Source of the DNA: a virus
Length of the DNA: 48,423 bases
IMG/VR virus record: IMGVR_UViG_3300020202_000099
Span: 1 to 48,423 of that record
Strand: one strand, 5' to 3'
How positions within the stretch are numbered: position 1 is the first letter of the stretch; every line of letters starts with the position of its first letter. The notes under the pieces were generated by a model. It saw only the letters and a program-made list of their open reading frames with translations, did not search any database and was not told the DNA's origin. Shown one piece after another: positions 13,901 through 22,989 of this stretch. Made by a program: the position numbers and the translations under genes.

Positions 13901-16900
13901 GAAGACGGTCGGCATGTCATTCGCCGTTTTCACACGGATGACCTGCGCCATGTGCTTGTAGATACCAAGCGCCCGCTGCCGGAACCTGCCGACGCGTGTC
14001 GGCGTGCCGAACTCGCGCCGGATGAACTGCACCAGCTCGCTCGGACGCATCTGGTCGATGTTGACGACCTTGGCCCGCGGCTGCACCGGAACGGCCGGCC
14101 TGCGTGGGGGGTAAATCTTTGCGCCGGCCATTGCGGACACGTCGCCGTCCTCGTCGGCATCCGCCTCCGCCGCGGTTCCACCCTCCTCACCCGTGGCGTT
14201 CGCGTCCGACTTGCCGATGCCAAGGGCTTCCTGGATTTCCCGCTGTCGAACGAGCAGTGCCTGGAACTGGTCCTCCTCGTCGAACTTCTCGCCAAGCCGG
14301 CGTTGGAGCTGGCCCAGCTCCTTCTCCATGTCGACCAGGTGCGCCCGCTCGGCCCCCAGCTTCGCGTCTGGCTGTGAAGCCGCAGCCAGCTCCATAGACC
14401 TGATCGTCCCAACCGGCGACTCCGAGACGTTGAACGGAAAATCCTCGCCGTCCATCCAGAGCGCCACCTTGCGACCACTGGCGCGTTCTCCGGTTTTCTG
14501 ATCGACGCGCGTCGTTTCGTAGCGGCCCGCCTTGATGGTGAAGCCGGCATATTCGCCCACGTCTCGCCACTGGTCGTCGGTCGGCAGCTTGTCGACGGCC
14601 GCGACGAGCGCCTCCCCGGCGTCCTTACGCTCCTTGTATTCAGTGCCGACCGTGCCGACGAACTCCTCCGGCTGCTCCCGCTTCGCGATGATGGCCTCGT
14701 AGCTCTCGACCAGCTTTCGCGTGCGCTCGATGCGGCCTGGCAGGTTGGCCACGCGAGCCCGCGCCTCCCACCGCTCCTGCTCCCACTCGTTGCGGACGGC
14801 CTCAAGCCGGCGCAGCTTCGCGTCGACCTCCACACGCTCCATCACGAGCGGGTCGCCAGATGCCAAGGCGATCACCTCGTCTGGCGACAGTGTCACGTCA
14901 CCGGTCTCGTCCGCGAACTGCCGCCCCTTGAGTCGGCCGGTCATCACCTGCTGGATGAACTTCGCTTTGTTCCCGATGAGCTGCCAGATGTAGCCGTCGA
15001 ACAGCTTCTCGGTAACGTAGTGGTAAATCTCGACCTCGAAGCCCTCTGGGTCCTGCTCATAGAACAGATTGCCCTGCCGGAGGATGCGGCCGTTGCGTTG
15101 CGCGATGTCGAGCGGGCGCCACGGCGCGTCGAGATGGTGCAGGGCCACGAGCCGTCGCTGCACGTTCATGCCCACGCCGCCCTTCATCGACGACGCCAGC
15201 AACACGCGAATCTCGCCCTCGCGCATCTTCTGAAACAGCACCTTGCGGTCGGCGTGAGTCTTTGCGTCGTGAATAAACGCCACCTGATCGGCGGGGATGC
15301 CGCGCATCACCAGCTTCTTCTTGATGTCGTCGTAGAGATTGAACGTCGAGTCGTCGAAGCCGTCCGGCTCCTCCACTGGCGCCACCGTGTCGTCCTTCGC
15401 CTTCACCGGCAGCTTCTTCCGCTGCGGCTTCGGAGTGCCCATGTCGAGGAACACAAGCTGCGTGCCCTTGCGGTGGTCGTTCGCCTGGTAGATGCGATAC
15501 ACGCGCTCCGCGGCATCGTTGACGCGGTTGTTTGGGTCATCGGGTAGGCCGGGCGAGACAAGTCGCATGTCGATGGCGGCTTTCTTCGCATCGCCAGTGA
15601 CCTTGAGCGGGTTGTCCTCGCTCGGCTCGACCTTGCGGTCCTTGATGGCCTTCATCCGCGCCACGAGTGATTCCATGTAGCGAAGCTGGATGTCGGACGG
15701 TTTCAGGGCGACCTGCTGCTGTTTCCCCCCTTTAATTTTCGGCGTCGGCAGGTTCAGGTCGGCCGCGGTCTGCACGTCGGCAATCGACCGCCACATCGTC
15801 AGCAGCTCGGGCGCGTTGACGAAAGTGCCCAGGCGCGACTTCTGCCGGAAGCCACCCGTGGGTGCCCACTCGGTTTTCGTGACCACGTCCGCGAATTGCT
15901 GGACCCAAGCGTCGAAGTGCGCCAGGCCCATGCGCTCCAGCTCGTCGAACATCAAATACCGCTGCATGGTGAACATCTCACCCACCGTGTTGCTAATGGG
16001 CGTGCCAGTAGCCATCACGATGCCGCGGCCACGATTGAGCTTCTGGAGGTGCCGGACCTTGAGGAACATGTCCTGCGCGCGGCCCGCCTCGGTGCCGCCG
16101 ACGCCGGAGATATTCGACATCTTCGTTGGGAACCACAGGTTCTTGTATTCGTGCGCCTCGTCGACCATCAGGAAGTCGACGCCCAACATCTCGAACGACA
16201 CGCTCGACGTGTCCTTCTCCAGCGCGGCCTCCAGCTTTTCGAGCTTCGCTTCGAGGCGCGCTTTCGCCGCTTCGAGCTGCTTGACGGAAGGGTCCCGCTT
16301 GCTGGTCCTGCCGCCCGCGGGGACCATGTCCTTGATGTAATCCTCCAGAATGTCGAGCTGCTCCTGGATAAATGCCCGCTGCGCCTCGTGACTCATGCCG
16401 ATCTTGCCGAACGAGGACTGCGGAACCAGCACGGCGTCCCAATCGCCAGTAGCAATGCGCGCAGCCAGGCGCTTGCGGTTTGCCGGGTTGAAGTCGTCCT
16501 CTGAGGCCATCAGCACCTTGGCACCCGGATACATCTTCAGGATGTCGTCACGCCACTGCTGGAGGATGTTGTTCGGCACCACGAACATCGGCTTTCTGGC
16601 GAGCCCGAGCCGGCGCATTTCCATTGCCGCGCCGATCATCGCGTAGGTCTTGCCGGCGCCGACCTCGTGAGCCATCAGCGCACGGCCTTCCTGGAGGATG
16701 CGCCAGATGACGTTCTTCTGGTGCGGCCGAAGCTGCTTGTCCAGGTCGACGTTCGGATCGATGACGGCCATTCCAGGCAGCGTGGCCAGGTGCGAGCCGT
16801 CGAACGTGCGCGGGCGCCAGTTGTTAAAGTCGCGGTTGTAGATGTCGGTGAGCCGCTGCGCCAGCTCCGTGTCGCGCAGCACCCACTTCTTGAACTCAAC

Positions 16901-19900
16901 CTTGATGGCGTCGAGCTTCGCGCGCGCGGCCTCGGTCGCCTGCGCGTCCACGTAGGACTTCTTCGTGTTTGGGTCCGTTCGCCGCACCGTGGGGATGCGG
17001 CTGTTCATCGCGTGGTCGACGAGCGTCACGGCGCTCATGTCCCGCGTGCTCCACTTGCCGGCATCCTTCCGCCCGGCGCCGAAGCGATCGGTCAGCCCGA
17101 ACAGGCCTAACTCTGGGACGTAACGCACACGCACCGGCCGAGAATTGCCGGTGGCATGCCCCCATTCGAGCAAGTGCGCGATGAAGTCCTCGTAGACCTC
17201 GGGGTCAATCCAGCCGGCGCCGAGTCGGTAGTCCACTTCGGTCGGCTTGATGTCTTCGGGCAGCACGGCCCTCAGCGCCTCGATATTGACCGCCAGTGAT
17301 TCGTCCGCCTTCGCCGCGGCCTCAGCTTCAGCCAACTTCTCCTTGACGTTGCCGGAGAGATACGCGTCCGCGGTCTGCCAGTCGCCAGCCGGCGTCCTGA
17401 ACACCTTGCCGAGCAGCGCGTCCTGAAGCTGCTGCTCCGTCTTACCGGTCAGCTCCGCCATGCGCGGCCAGTCGATGCGGCCACGTTCAAGCAGGGAGAT
17501 ATGCAGCGCCTCGTCTGGGGTGTCCGCCTTGGCGAACGACTGCGGCGGGTAAATGGTCCGTTTCTCGAAGATGTCGGCCTTAGTCGCCGTCTGCGTCTCG
17601 GCGTTCCAGATTTCGAGCTGCGTGATGGCGGCCGAGTCCGGGTCGTCCTTGAACGCCAGCAGGTTCTCGCGCGTGTTGAGGAAGCCGTGGCGCTGGACGA
17701 ACGTGTCGTAAGCCTTGTTCAGCTCTCGCTGCGCGGCGGCAATCTCCCTATCCGTGCTGCCAGTAACCATCGCGCGCATCGCGCCGCGCATGGCATCGCG
17801 CACTGGCAGGATGGCCTTGATGCGATCCTCGCGCTTGCCCTCGTAACGCACGAGCTGGTCGCCGTCGCGCTGATAGAGCAGGTCGCCTTTGACCGTGTAG
17901 GCGTTGGGCAGCACGTGGCCTGGCGCCGGGATGATGTCCTGCACGTCCTGCTGTTCGAGCTTCAGCGCGGGGGGTTCCATCACGTTCTGCGGCAGTCTCG
18001 AGACGGCCTCCGCGAGCGCAGCGGACATGTCGGCAGGCGGATGCACGTTGACGGCGCCACCGCCGCCATACATCGTCCCGTCGCCGGCCAGCGTGCCGAC
18101 AATCATCTCGGGATGGGCGATGAAATACTCGTTCACCGGGAGCTGCACGTCGTCGCCGTATTTGTTCTTCAGCGAGACCAGCTTGGCGTCGAACCAGGCC
18201 GGTCCACTACCGGCCCTCACATCGTCGCTGGCCTTCTGCAAGAAGATGATGTCGGTTACGACGTCAGTGCCTGCGTTCTCCTTGAACGCGGTCATGGGCA
18301 GACGGATGGCGCCCAGGAACTTCGCCTGCGAACCCAGGTAGAGGCGCGTCTTCGCGCTCACCTTGTCGAGCGTGTAGTGCGACGTAATGAACGCGACGAC
18401 GCCACCGGGGCGCACCTTGTCGAGCGCCTTCGCGAAGAAGTAGTCGTGAATCTTCCGCGTCAGCGCACGCTTGGTGCCGGTGAATGCCGGATCGTGGACG
18501 CCGAAGTCTCCGAACGGCACGTTGGAGATGGCCAGGTCGAACATGCCATCGGTCAGTGCCGTGTCCTGGAACCCCTTATTGAAGATGGTCGCATGCTGGT
18601 AGAGCTGCTGTGCGATGCGCGCCGTGAGCGGGTCCAACTCGATACCCACGCGCGACGAGCGCGCGCGCAGCTCCGCAGGCATCAGGCCGAAGAAATGGCC
18701 GGTGCCCATTGCCGGCTCAAGGACCTTGCCGCCAGTGAAGCCGAGGCGTTCAATCGCTTGCCACACGTGGGAGATGACAAGCGGAGACGTGAAGTGCGCG
18801 TTCTTGGTGGACGCGCGCGCGGCCTCGAACTCCTCCGGTGTGAGCAGGTCGCGCAGCTCGTCGTATCGCTTCGAGCCAGGCTTGAACCACGCGGCCAGCT
18901 CAGAGCTGCCCCACCCGACGTAGCGCGCCAGGACGGCTTGCTCCTCTGGCGTGGCGCGCCGGCCCTCAGACTCGATGGTCTTGAGGGTCCGAATCGCGGC
19001 GAGGTTGTCCTTTAGCTTTTCGCCTTGAGACCCAACCCCGATACGGGCGGCTTCGGTGATGGCGTAGTCGTGTCGGTCGGCTCCGGGCCGCGCAGGGACA
19101 GCCTTAGCGCGTCCATCGAGCTTGGTCCGCCCGCCTGCCACAGCTCCCGCGACATCTCCTCGATCTGCATCGGGTCCATGCCCGCCGCCCGCAGACTCGC
19201 CTCCAGGTCGACTGCCTCTATCGCCATCTTCGTTGCGAGACGATCCAGCAGGCCGCGCCTCTCCAGGTCCGCGGTCCCCTCCGGGTCGGTCAGCCTCCAG
19301 TGGGCCTTGATTCTCTCCTCGAAGTCCATCGGCGTGCTCCTGCTGTGCGTGTCGTCCCGGCCTGGGCTGTGCTCCGCCCAATTCGTCTCCCGGAGCACCT
19401 TCAGCGCCGCGTCCTTCCCTGGTCGCCGGCTGTTCATCCTTGACCCTATTGTAGACCTCATCGAAACTGCCGGCCGGCTCCATGTCCGGGCGCGCGTCCG
19501 CCTCCCGGACCACGTCCCACGCCGCCTCGATGAAGTCGCTGTAGTCGGCCGCGCCCTCGCCCCAAGCTTCGGCAAACCGGCGCACGGCATCCTCGAACCT
19601 GAGCGCCCCTTCCTGGACGATGTTCCTGACGAATTTCGCCATCAGGACGATGTCCTCGTCGTCTGGCACGAGCTTGGCCTGCGGCGACGAATACTTCTTC
19701 TTCAGCTTGCCAATGATTTCGTCGCGCTCGGCCTTCAGCTCCGCTTTGCGCGCTTCGGTGTGCTGCGCGCGGTCGTCGCGCTCGTCTCGGCGGCGCGCCT
19801 CGCGCTCCTGCGCTGCCAGTTCACGCTCGCTGCGATTGCCCTCGACCGCCAGCTTGTCGAGCTGAGTGTGGGTCAGGTGCTGGAGAGCGCGCGGCCTCGC

Positions 19901-22084
19901 GTGGGGCGCGGTGACGAACTTCGGCAGGCCGGCCTTGGATTCGGTCGACACCTGCGGCGTGACAGGAGCTTTCGGCTTCAGCGGGAGTAGCGGCCGAACC
20001 TCGGATTCGACGCCACCAACCGACATGCTCTCTACCGGCGCAGCCGGCTTCGTGACACTTGGCGCGAGCTGCTCCGCGAACGCGCCGGCATTCGCATCGC
20101 TCAGGATGCGCTGCACGTCCTGGTGCGCGGTCTCGCGCGTCGAATACCAGACACGGGCAGACTTCGCCCACCGGAAGCGCGCGGCCTTCAGCGCCGAGAT
20201 GACCTTCGGCTCTGGCTTGCTCGCGAAGCGGACCTCAATCGAGTTCCGCTCCGGGTTCTCGCGCCACTCGCCGTTGGTGCCGATCTCGGGCTTGCGCCAC
20301 GTGCCGGCAGGAGCGATGGTAGGCTCGGCAGATGGGGCATTGCCTTTGCCGCCAGCGGCCGTTTCGACGCTGTGCGTATCACTGGACTGAGGAGACGTTG
20401 GCGCGATTTCCGCCTGACGAACTTCGGCAGATGCGGGTGACAACGACGTGGGGGAAGCCAGCCCTTGCTCGCGAATGCGTCGTCGTTCCTCAGCCCTGGC
20501 CCGCACTTTCGCGACCAAGTCGGCGTCGGAACCTGGCGGAGCCTCCAACGCCTTGACCTTGGAATCGGCGGCGGTTATAAGTTCGTCTGTATGGATGGAC
20601 GAGCCGACATTGCTGCCGCCGCTGTCGTTCTTGCCCTGATCGTTGTCGTCGGTGGCGGCATCTTCTATCTGTTCGGCCTGCTCAGTGAGTTCACTGAGCG
20701 TCGCCTTCGGCGTTACGGGAAGCTGGCCGATGGCGCCGTCCTGGCTGGCCTGGTTCTGTTCGCCGCTCCCGTCCTGCTCTACCTGCTCGCCATCCTGACC
20801 AAGTAGTGCGTCAACCTTCGCGTCCGCGGCAGCAAGTAGTTCGGGAACGGCTGGCGCGACTGGTGGCGCGGCTTCGGTTTGAACGCGCGCTGGAGCTTGC
20901 ACGGGCGGAGGAGCAACGACTGACGGCGTCGGCTCGTCTCCGTCCTCGTAGATGGTCGGGTCCACGTCGGGCGCGCCCATGCCGACATGGCCGGAATCGA
21001 GCGGCAGCGCCGGAGCGCCGGGCTTCATCTGCTGGTTGACGGCCTGAACGCCACCGCCCATCACCGCGCCAGTCAGTAGCCCCATTACCGCCGCGTGGTC
21101 GACGTCTTCGGTCAGCGGCCGGCCAAGCGCGGCGTTCTGCTGCACCTGCTCCGCGACCGACTGTGGCAGTTCTTCTAGGATGCCTTCCTGCGCGGCGCCG
21201 AGCACGATCTGCGTCACGAGCCCGCGCTGCGCTTTCGGGTCGAGCGCACCAGCCGCCAGCATCGTGTCCACATCGTCGATGCCGAGCCGCGCCGCGATCT
21301 TGCCACCAAGTGCGCCGATGAGGCCGGTGCCCGCGCCGGTCGTGGCCGACAGCGCGGCCTGCTTGGGCGTGAGCAGGCCGTCGTCGGTCTGCTGCCTGAT
21401 GCTCTCAGCCGCCGAACCAGCAGCGACGACACCTTCACCGACCGCGCCGGCCGTTGCTGTCCTCAGCCCGAGCGCCGAGAGCCCGCGGCCCACGAGACCG
21501 CCAGCTCCCATCAACGGCGCCGATTCCAGCACAGAGTGCGCAATGACCGACGGATGCGACAGCGCGGCCAGCGCCTTGGCGACGAACCCGTCTGCCTCCT
21601 CGACGGACTGATTCGCTTCCTGCTGTCGGCGCGAGTAGTAGGTATCGAGGATTGCCTTGGCCTGGCCAGGGTCAAAGCCGACATCTTCGAGCGCGCGGCC
21701 AGCGTGTCCGCCGCTGACGATGTCCGCGAGGCCCACTGCCGCCTCCGGCACGCCAATCGCGCCCTTGAGCGCCGTGATGCCGATGTCGGTGACGTTCTCC
21801 TCGGCCTGCTGCGGATTGAACGCGGTGCCACGCGCCGACACGGGCGCGCGGCCCTTCTTCGCGCCCAGCTCCGCCTTCATGTCGTTGACGGACGGCGCAG
21901 GCACAGGTGACGGCTGGAACGGCCGCGGCTGCTGCCGCTCGCGCTGCGCGCGGACGACTGCCAGCTCCTCGGGAGACAGCTCCAGCTCCATGAGCCGGTC
22001 GTCGGCCGCGGTCAACAGGTCGTCGTTCGTGGCGCGCGAGAGCCAGGCATCGGCCTGCGCGAGCAGTTCTTCAAGAGTCGGCAA
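10916..22084 (-). CDS. Giant polyvalent virion protein: methyltransferase + SF2/SNF2-type helicase + metalloprotease + LPD domains
   Basis: 3722 residues in one uninterrupted frame. In order: Ala/Gly-rich amphipathic region (about 95-350); disordered linkers; a small domain with NSIEVRFASKP (about 610-650); N6-adenine methyltransferase-like domain with VLEPAMGTGHFF (about 1120) and SNVPFGDF (about 1185; NPPF/Y-type motif with one Pro replaced by Val); helicase with GAGKTYAMI (about 1810), VDEAHEYKN (about 1978), MATGTPISN (about 2025) and QRNGRILRQGN (about 2335); zinc-protease motif FHELGHHIQ (about 2730); hydrophobic segment near 3390 and an LPD38-like C-terminus. This is the plan of 'polyvalent' proteins that enter the host with phage DNA and protect or remodel it. 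It sits among internal virion proteins, as expected for ejection. Confidence 0.85.
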   Translation of the reverse strand: MPTLEELLAQADAWLSRATNDDLLTAADDRLMELELSPEELAVVRAQRERQQPRPFQPSPVPAPSVNDMKAELGAKKGRAPVSARGTAFNPQQAEENVTDIGITALKGAIGVPEAAVGLADIVSGGHAGRALEDVGFDPGQAKAILDTYYSRRQQEANQSVEEADGFVAKALAALSHPSVIAHSVLESAPLMGAGGLVGRGLSALGLRTATAGAVGEGVVAAGSAAESIRQQTDDGLLTPKQAALSATTGAGTGLIGALGGKIAARLGIDDVDTMLAAGALDPKAQRGLVTQIVLGAAQEGILEELPQSVAEQVQQNAALGRPLTEDVDHAAVMGLLTGAVMGGGVQAVNQQMKPGAPALPLDSGHVGMGAPDVDPTIYEDGDEPTPSVVAPPPVQAPARVQTEAAPPVAPAVPELLAAADAKVDALLGQDGEQVEQDGSGEQNQASQDGAIGQLPVTPKATLSELTEQAEQIEDAATDDNDQGKNDSGGSNVGSSIHTDELITAADSKVKALEAPPGSDADLVAKVRARAEERRRIREQGLASPTSLSPASAEVRQAEIAPTSPQSSDTHSVETAAGGKGNAPSAEPTIAPAGTWRKPEIGTNGEWRENPERNSIEVRFASKPEPKVISALKAARFRWAKSARVWYSTRETAHQDVQRILSDANAGAFAEQLAPSVTKPAAPVESMSVGGVESEVRPLLPLKPKAPVTPQVSTESKAGLPKFVTAPHARPRALQHLTHTQLDKLAVEGNRSERELAAQEREARRRDERDDRAQHTEARKAELKAERDEIIGKLKKKYSSPQAKLVPDDEDIVLMAKFVRNIVQEGALRFEDAVRRFAEAWGEGAADYSDFIEAAWDVVREADARPDMEPAGSFDEVYNRVKDEQPATREGRGAEGAPGDELGGAQPRPGRHAQQEHADGLRGENQGPLEADRPGGDRGPGEARPAGSSRNEDGDRGSRPGGESAGGGHGPDADRGDVAGAVAGGRTKLDGRAKAVPARPGADRHDYAITEAARIGVGSQGEKLKDNLAAIRTLKTIESEGRRATPEEQAVLARYVGWGSSELAAWFKPGSKRYDELRDLLTPEEFEAARASTKNAHFTSPLVISHVWQAIERLGFTGGKVLEPAMGTGHFFGLMPAELRARSSRVGIELDPLTARIAQQLYQHATIFNKGFQDTALTDGMFDLAISNVPFGDFGVHDPAFTGTKRALTRKIHDYFFAKALDKVRPGGVVAFITSHYTLDKVSAKTRLYLGSQAKFLGAIRLPMTAFKENAGTDVVTDIIFLQKASDDVRAGSGPAWFDAKLVSLKNKYGDDVQLPVNEYFIAHPEMIVGTLAGDGTMYGGGGAVNVHPPADMSAALAEAVSRLPQNVMEPPALKLEQQDVQDIIPAPGHVLPNAYTVKGDLLYQRDGDQLVRYEGKREDRIKAILPVRDAMRGAMRAMVTGSTDREIAAAQRELNKAYDTFVQRHGFLNTRENLLAFKDDPDSAAITQLEIWNAETQTATKADIFEKRTIYPPQSFAKADTPDEALHISLLERGRIDWPRMAELTGKTEQQLQDALLGKVFRTPAGDWQTADAYLSGNVKEKLAEAEAAAKADESLAVNIEALRAVLPEDIKPTEVDYRLGAGWIDPEVYEDFIAHLLEWGHATGNSRPVRVRYVPELGLFGLTDRFGAGRKDAGKWSTRDMSAVTLVDHAMNSRIPTVRRTDPNTKKSYVDAQATEAARAKLDAIKVEFKKWVLRDTELAQRLTDIYNRDFNNWRPRTFDGSHLATLPGMAVIDPNVDLDKQLRPHQKNVIWRILQEGRALMAHEVGAGKTYAMIGAAMEMRRLGLARKPMFVVPNNILQQWRDDILKMYPGAKVLMASEDDFNPANRKRLAARIATGDWDAVLVPQSSFGKIGMSHEAQRAFIQEQLDILEDYIKDMVPAGGRTSKRDPSVKQLEAAKARLEAKLEKLEAALEKDTSSVSFEMLGVDFLMVDEAHEYKNLWFPTKMSNISGVGGTEAGRAQDMFLKVRHLQKLNRGRGIVMATGTPISNTVGEMFTMQRYLMFDELERMGLAHFDAWVQQFADVVTKTEWAPTGGFRQKSRLGTFVNAPELLTMWRSIADVQTAADLNLPTPKIKGGKQQQVALKPSDIQLRYMESLVARMKAIKDRKVEPSEDNPLKVTGDAKKAAIDMRLVSPGLPDDPNNRVNDAAERVYRIYQANDHRKGTQLVFLDMGTPKPQRKKLPVKAKDDTVAPVEEPDGFDDSTFNLYDDIKKKLVMRGIPADQVAFIHDAKTHADRKVLFQKMREGEIRVLLASSMKGGVGMNVQRRLVALHHLDAPWRPLDIAQRNGRILRQGNLFYEQDPEGFEVEIYHYVTEKLFDGYIWQLIGNKAKFIQQVMTGRLKGRQFADETGDVTLSPDEVIALASGDPLVMERVEVDAKLRRLEAVRNEWEQERWEARARVANLPGRIERTRKLVESYEAIIAKREQPEEFVGTVGTEYKERKDAGEALVAAVDKLPTDDQWRDVGEYAGFTIKAGRYETTRVDQKTGERASGRKVALWMDGEDFPFNVSESPVGTIRSMELAAASQPDAKLGAERAHLVDMEKELGQLQRRLGEKFDEEDQFQALLVRQREIQEALGIGKSDANATGEEGGTAAEADADEDGDVSAMAGAKIYPPRRPAVPVQPRAKVVNIDQMRPSELVQFIRREFGTPTRVGRFRQRALGIYKHMAQVIRVKTANDMPTVFHELGHHIQMSVLKLDKRASKAMMTELRGLGGPTSRQSYTVEQQLDEGTAEFLRIWFEEGDQMVQALAPNFYAEFMAKVKGVPLVWRALQEAQRQWQGHADLDPHERGKARIDFDGKGGRADDISTTLKAQRATIDDLVYLDHAVKAMAKGQPIDLTQNAYALARLARGAVAKAMGFIEHGVRRNDGRFIGTSLAAAIKDIEPGELEDFATYLVASRVPELHRRGVTNTAMNLAEARGTLQKFAGNQRFEDARDAVYAFQSAMLDYAEEQRLISSRQRQAMEDANQHYVPFERVMDGFSGGSHSAKNALANQGSPFKRIRGSGRDIVNPLETIIKNAHLLVQVAEQNRAALALVDLANQSAGSGRFLDRIPEQKVPVTFSLEHVEDAVLKQLGKAGVDVPSNFDLKGVTTIFTPAMLPSGKSGIVTVLRDGKREWYQVNDPALYAAIVDIGPKAATWAWAFTAPAQLLRATATGTLGFIARNPIRDTFTAYAQSRYGFRPFVDTVVGLANVLGKTELYQQFLASGAGHSTLVARDRQSVRREIRKLSGAKAESFRARMFDTVRTPFELLQALSEVMEHSTRLGEFRLGVMKETAAGTAPDEAMARAALAARDVTVDFARAGTQGRSWNEIVPFLNARVQGYDRAVQTARERPATFALRAAASVTALSVLTWVLNADDEEYEKIPEWEKNTYWHIPVPYTESGFIRLPKPFEIGTLFGTLPEAFLDYAYGKDPEGIKARLRQAFPFLNYDNPLDGVLEVIGAGMPTLFLPAFEVMANYDTFRDRNIISPYELDQEAELLANRWTSGTAIWLGKALNYPPAKIDHLIYGYTAGMGRGIVKGIDTVASLLGLTERRLPAPDLDDAPLVGTFYRSRTTSDVPALQRLYELERKARGAVASRNAFERRGEPEKAAAVEDEHAELLNAVPGYRAALREIREVRGQIDALFADTTMGPVEKRDAMNELHREIEAIAADALGVSAGEKQPVPFLGRLPVVPRR

Positions 22085-22087
22085 TAA

Positions 22088-22987
22088 CTACCGCGCACCA
22101 GCGCCGCTGGCGACTAGCTCCCTGAGCCGACGAATGCGTTCGGCCATCGCGGCGCGCTGTTGTGCGTCGGCTGGCAGCGGCGCAGCCACGAGGCGCGCCA
22201 GCTCCGCGGCCGGCGTTTCCACCTGCGGCGCGCGCGGGTTGACCGGCAACCGGCCGCCGCCCGCCGAGGGCGCCACTGCGGGCGGCGCAGGTGGCGGCGG
22301 AGATGGCGCACCCTGCGGCAGGCCGATACGCGGCATCTCGAACGAGCGCATGAACGAGCCGAACGACGGAGCCGGCCGGCCAGTGCGTCCAGCCCCCAAC
22401 CGTGGCGCGGTAATCTCGGTCTCGTAAGCCTTCAGCGCCGTGTTCGTCGGGAACTCGATGCCGAACAGCTTCTCGCGCGAGCCGATGTCCATCATCGTGC
22501 GCGCCTCGTCCGACGCCGCGCCAATGCGGGCCGCTCCAAGGTGCGCGCCGGCACTGGTCTGCGCGTTGGCGCGCGACGTGGCGTTGTCGTCCTTATTGCG
22601 CGCTGTTTCTGCGGCCTGCCGAAGCTCCTCGACAGTCAGCGCCCCGAGCTGGCGCCGGTCCTCCAACGTAATAGCCTGCGCGCCTTCCAGCTCCTGGAGA
22701 TACGCGTCACCCTCCTGCTTCAGGCGTTCAAGATCGATGGCGCCGCTCTGAATCAACCCCTGGAGGTCCGTGCGATGGCCAGCCTCGACGTTGGCGAGGT
22801 TGACGGCGTTGCTGCCACGAATCTCCTCCAGCATTTTGGAGATTTCGCCCTGGAGCTGGATGCGCTTCGTCTCTGCATCGAGCTTCTGCTTCTCCATCTC
22901 CATGCCCTGGTGCCATTGGAGCCCCTGCCCCATGCCGGACAGCCCGCCGCCGATGCCGGCGAATACGTCAGTGAGCCAGTCGGCCAT
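22088..22987 (-). CDS. Internal virion / ejection protein candidate
   Basis: 299 residues. A Gly-rich start (WLTDVFAGIGGGLSGMGQG) leads into a long coiled coil (about 30-130), then an Ala-rich and a Pro-rich part (PSPPPPAPPAVAPS) and a final helix. Small coiled-coil proteins next to a giant virion protein are typical internal-core or ejection proteins of short-tailed phages. It starts 2 bases after the upstream stop and ends 3 bases before the giant gene's start. No sequence family recognised. Confidence 0.65.
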   Translation of the reverse strand: MADWLTDVFAGIGGGLSGMGQGLQWHQGMEMEKQKLDAETKRIQLQGEISKMLEEIRGSNAVNLANVEAGHRTDLQGLIQSGAIDLERLKQEGDAYLQELEGAQAITLEDRRQLGALTVEELRQAAETARNKDDNATSRANAQTSAGAHLGAARIGAASDEARTMMDIGSREKLFGIEFPTNTALKAYETEITAPRLGAGRTGRPAPSFGSFMRSFEMPRIGLPQGAPSPPPPAPPAVAPSAGGGRLPVNPRAPQVETPAAELARLVAAPLPADAQQRAAMAERIRRLRELVASGAGAR

Positions 22988-22989
22988 CG

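Noticed and set aside
17501-19015. 504-codon plus-strand frame inside the giant gene
   Set aside because: Composition is Arg/Val/His-heavy and it lies exactly opposite the methyltransferase and helicase domains. No domain or ribosome site; a shadow frame.
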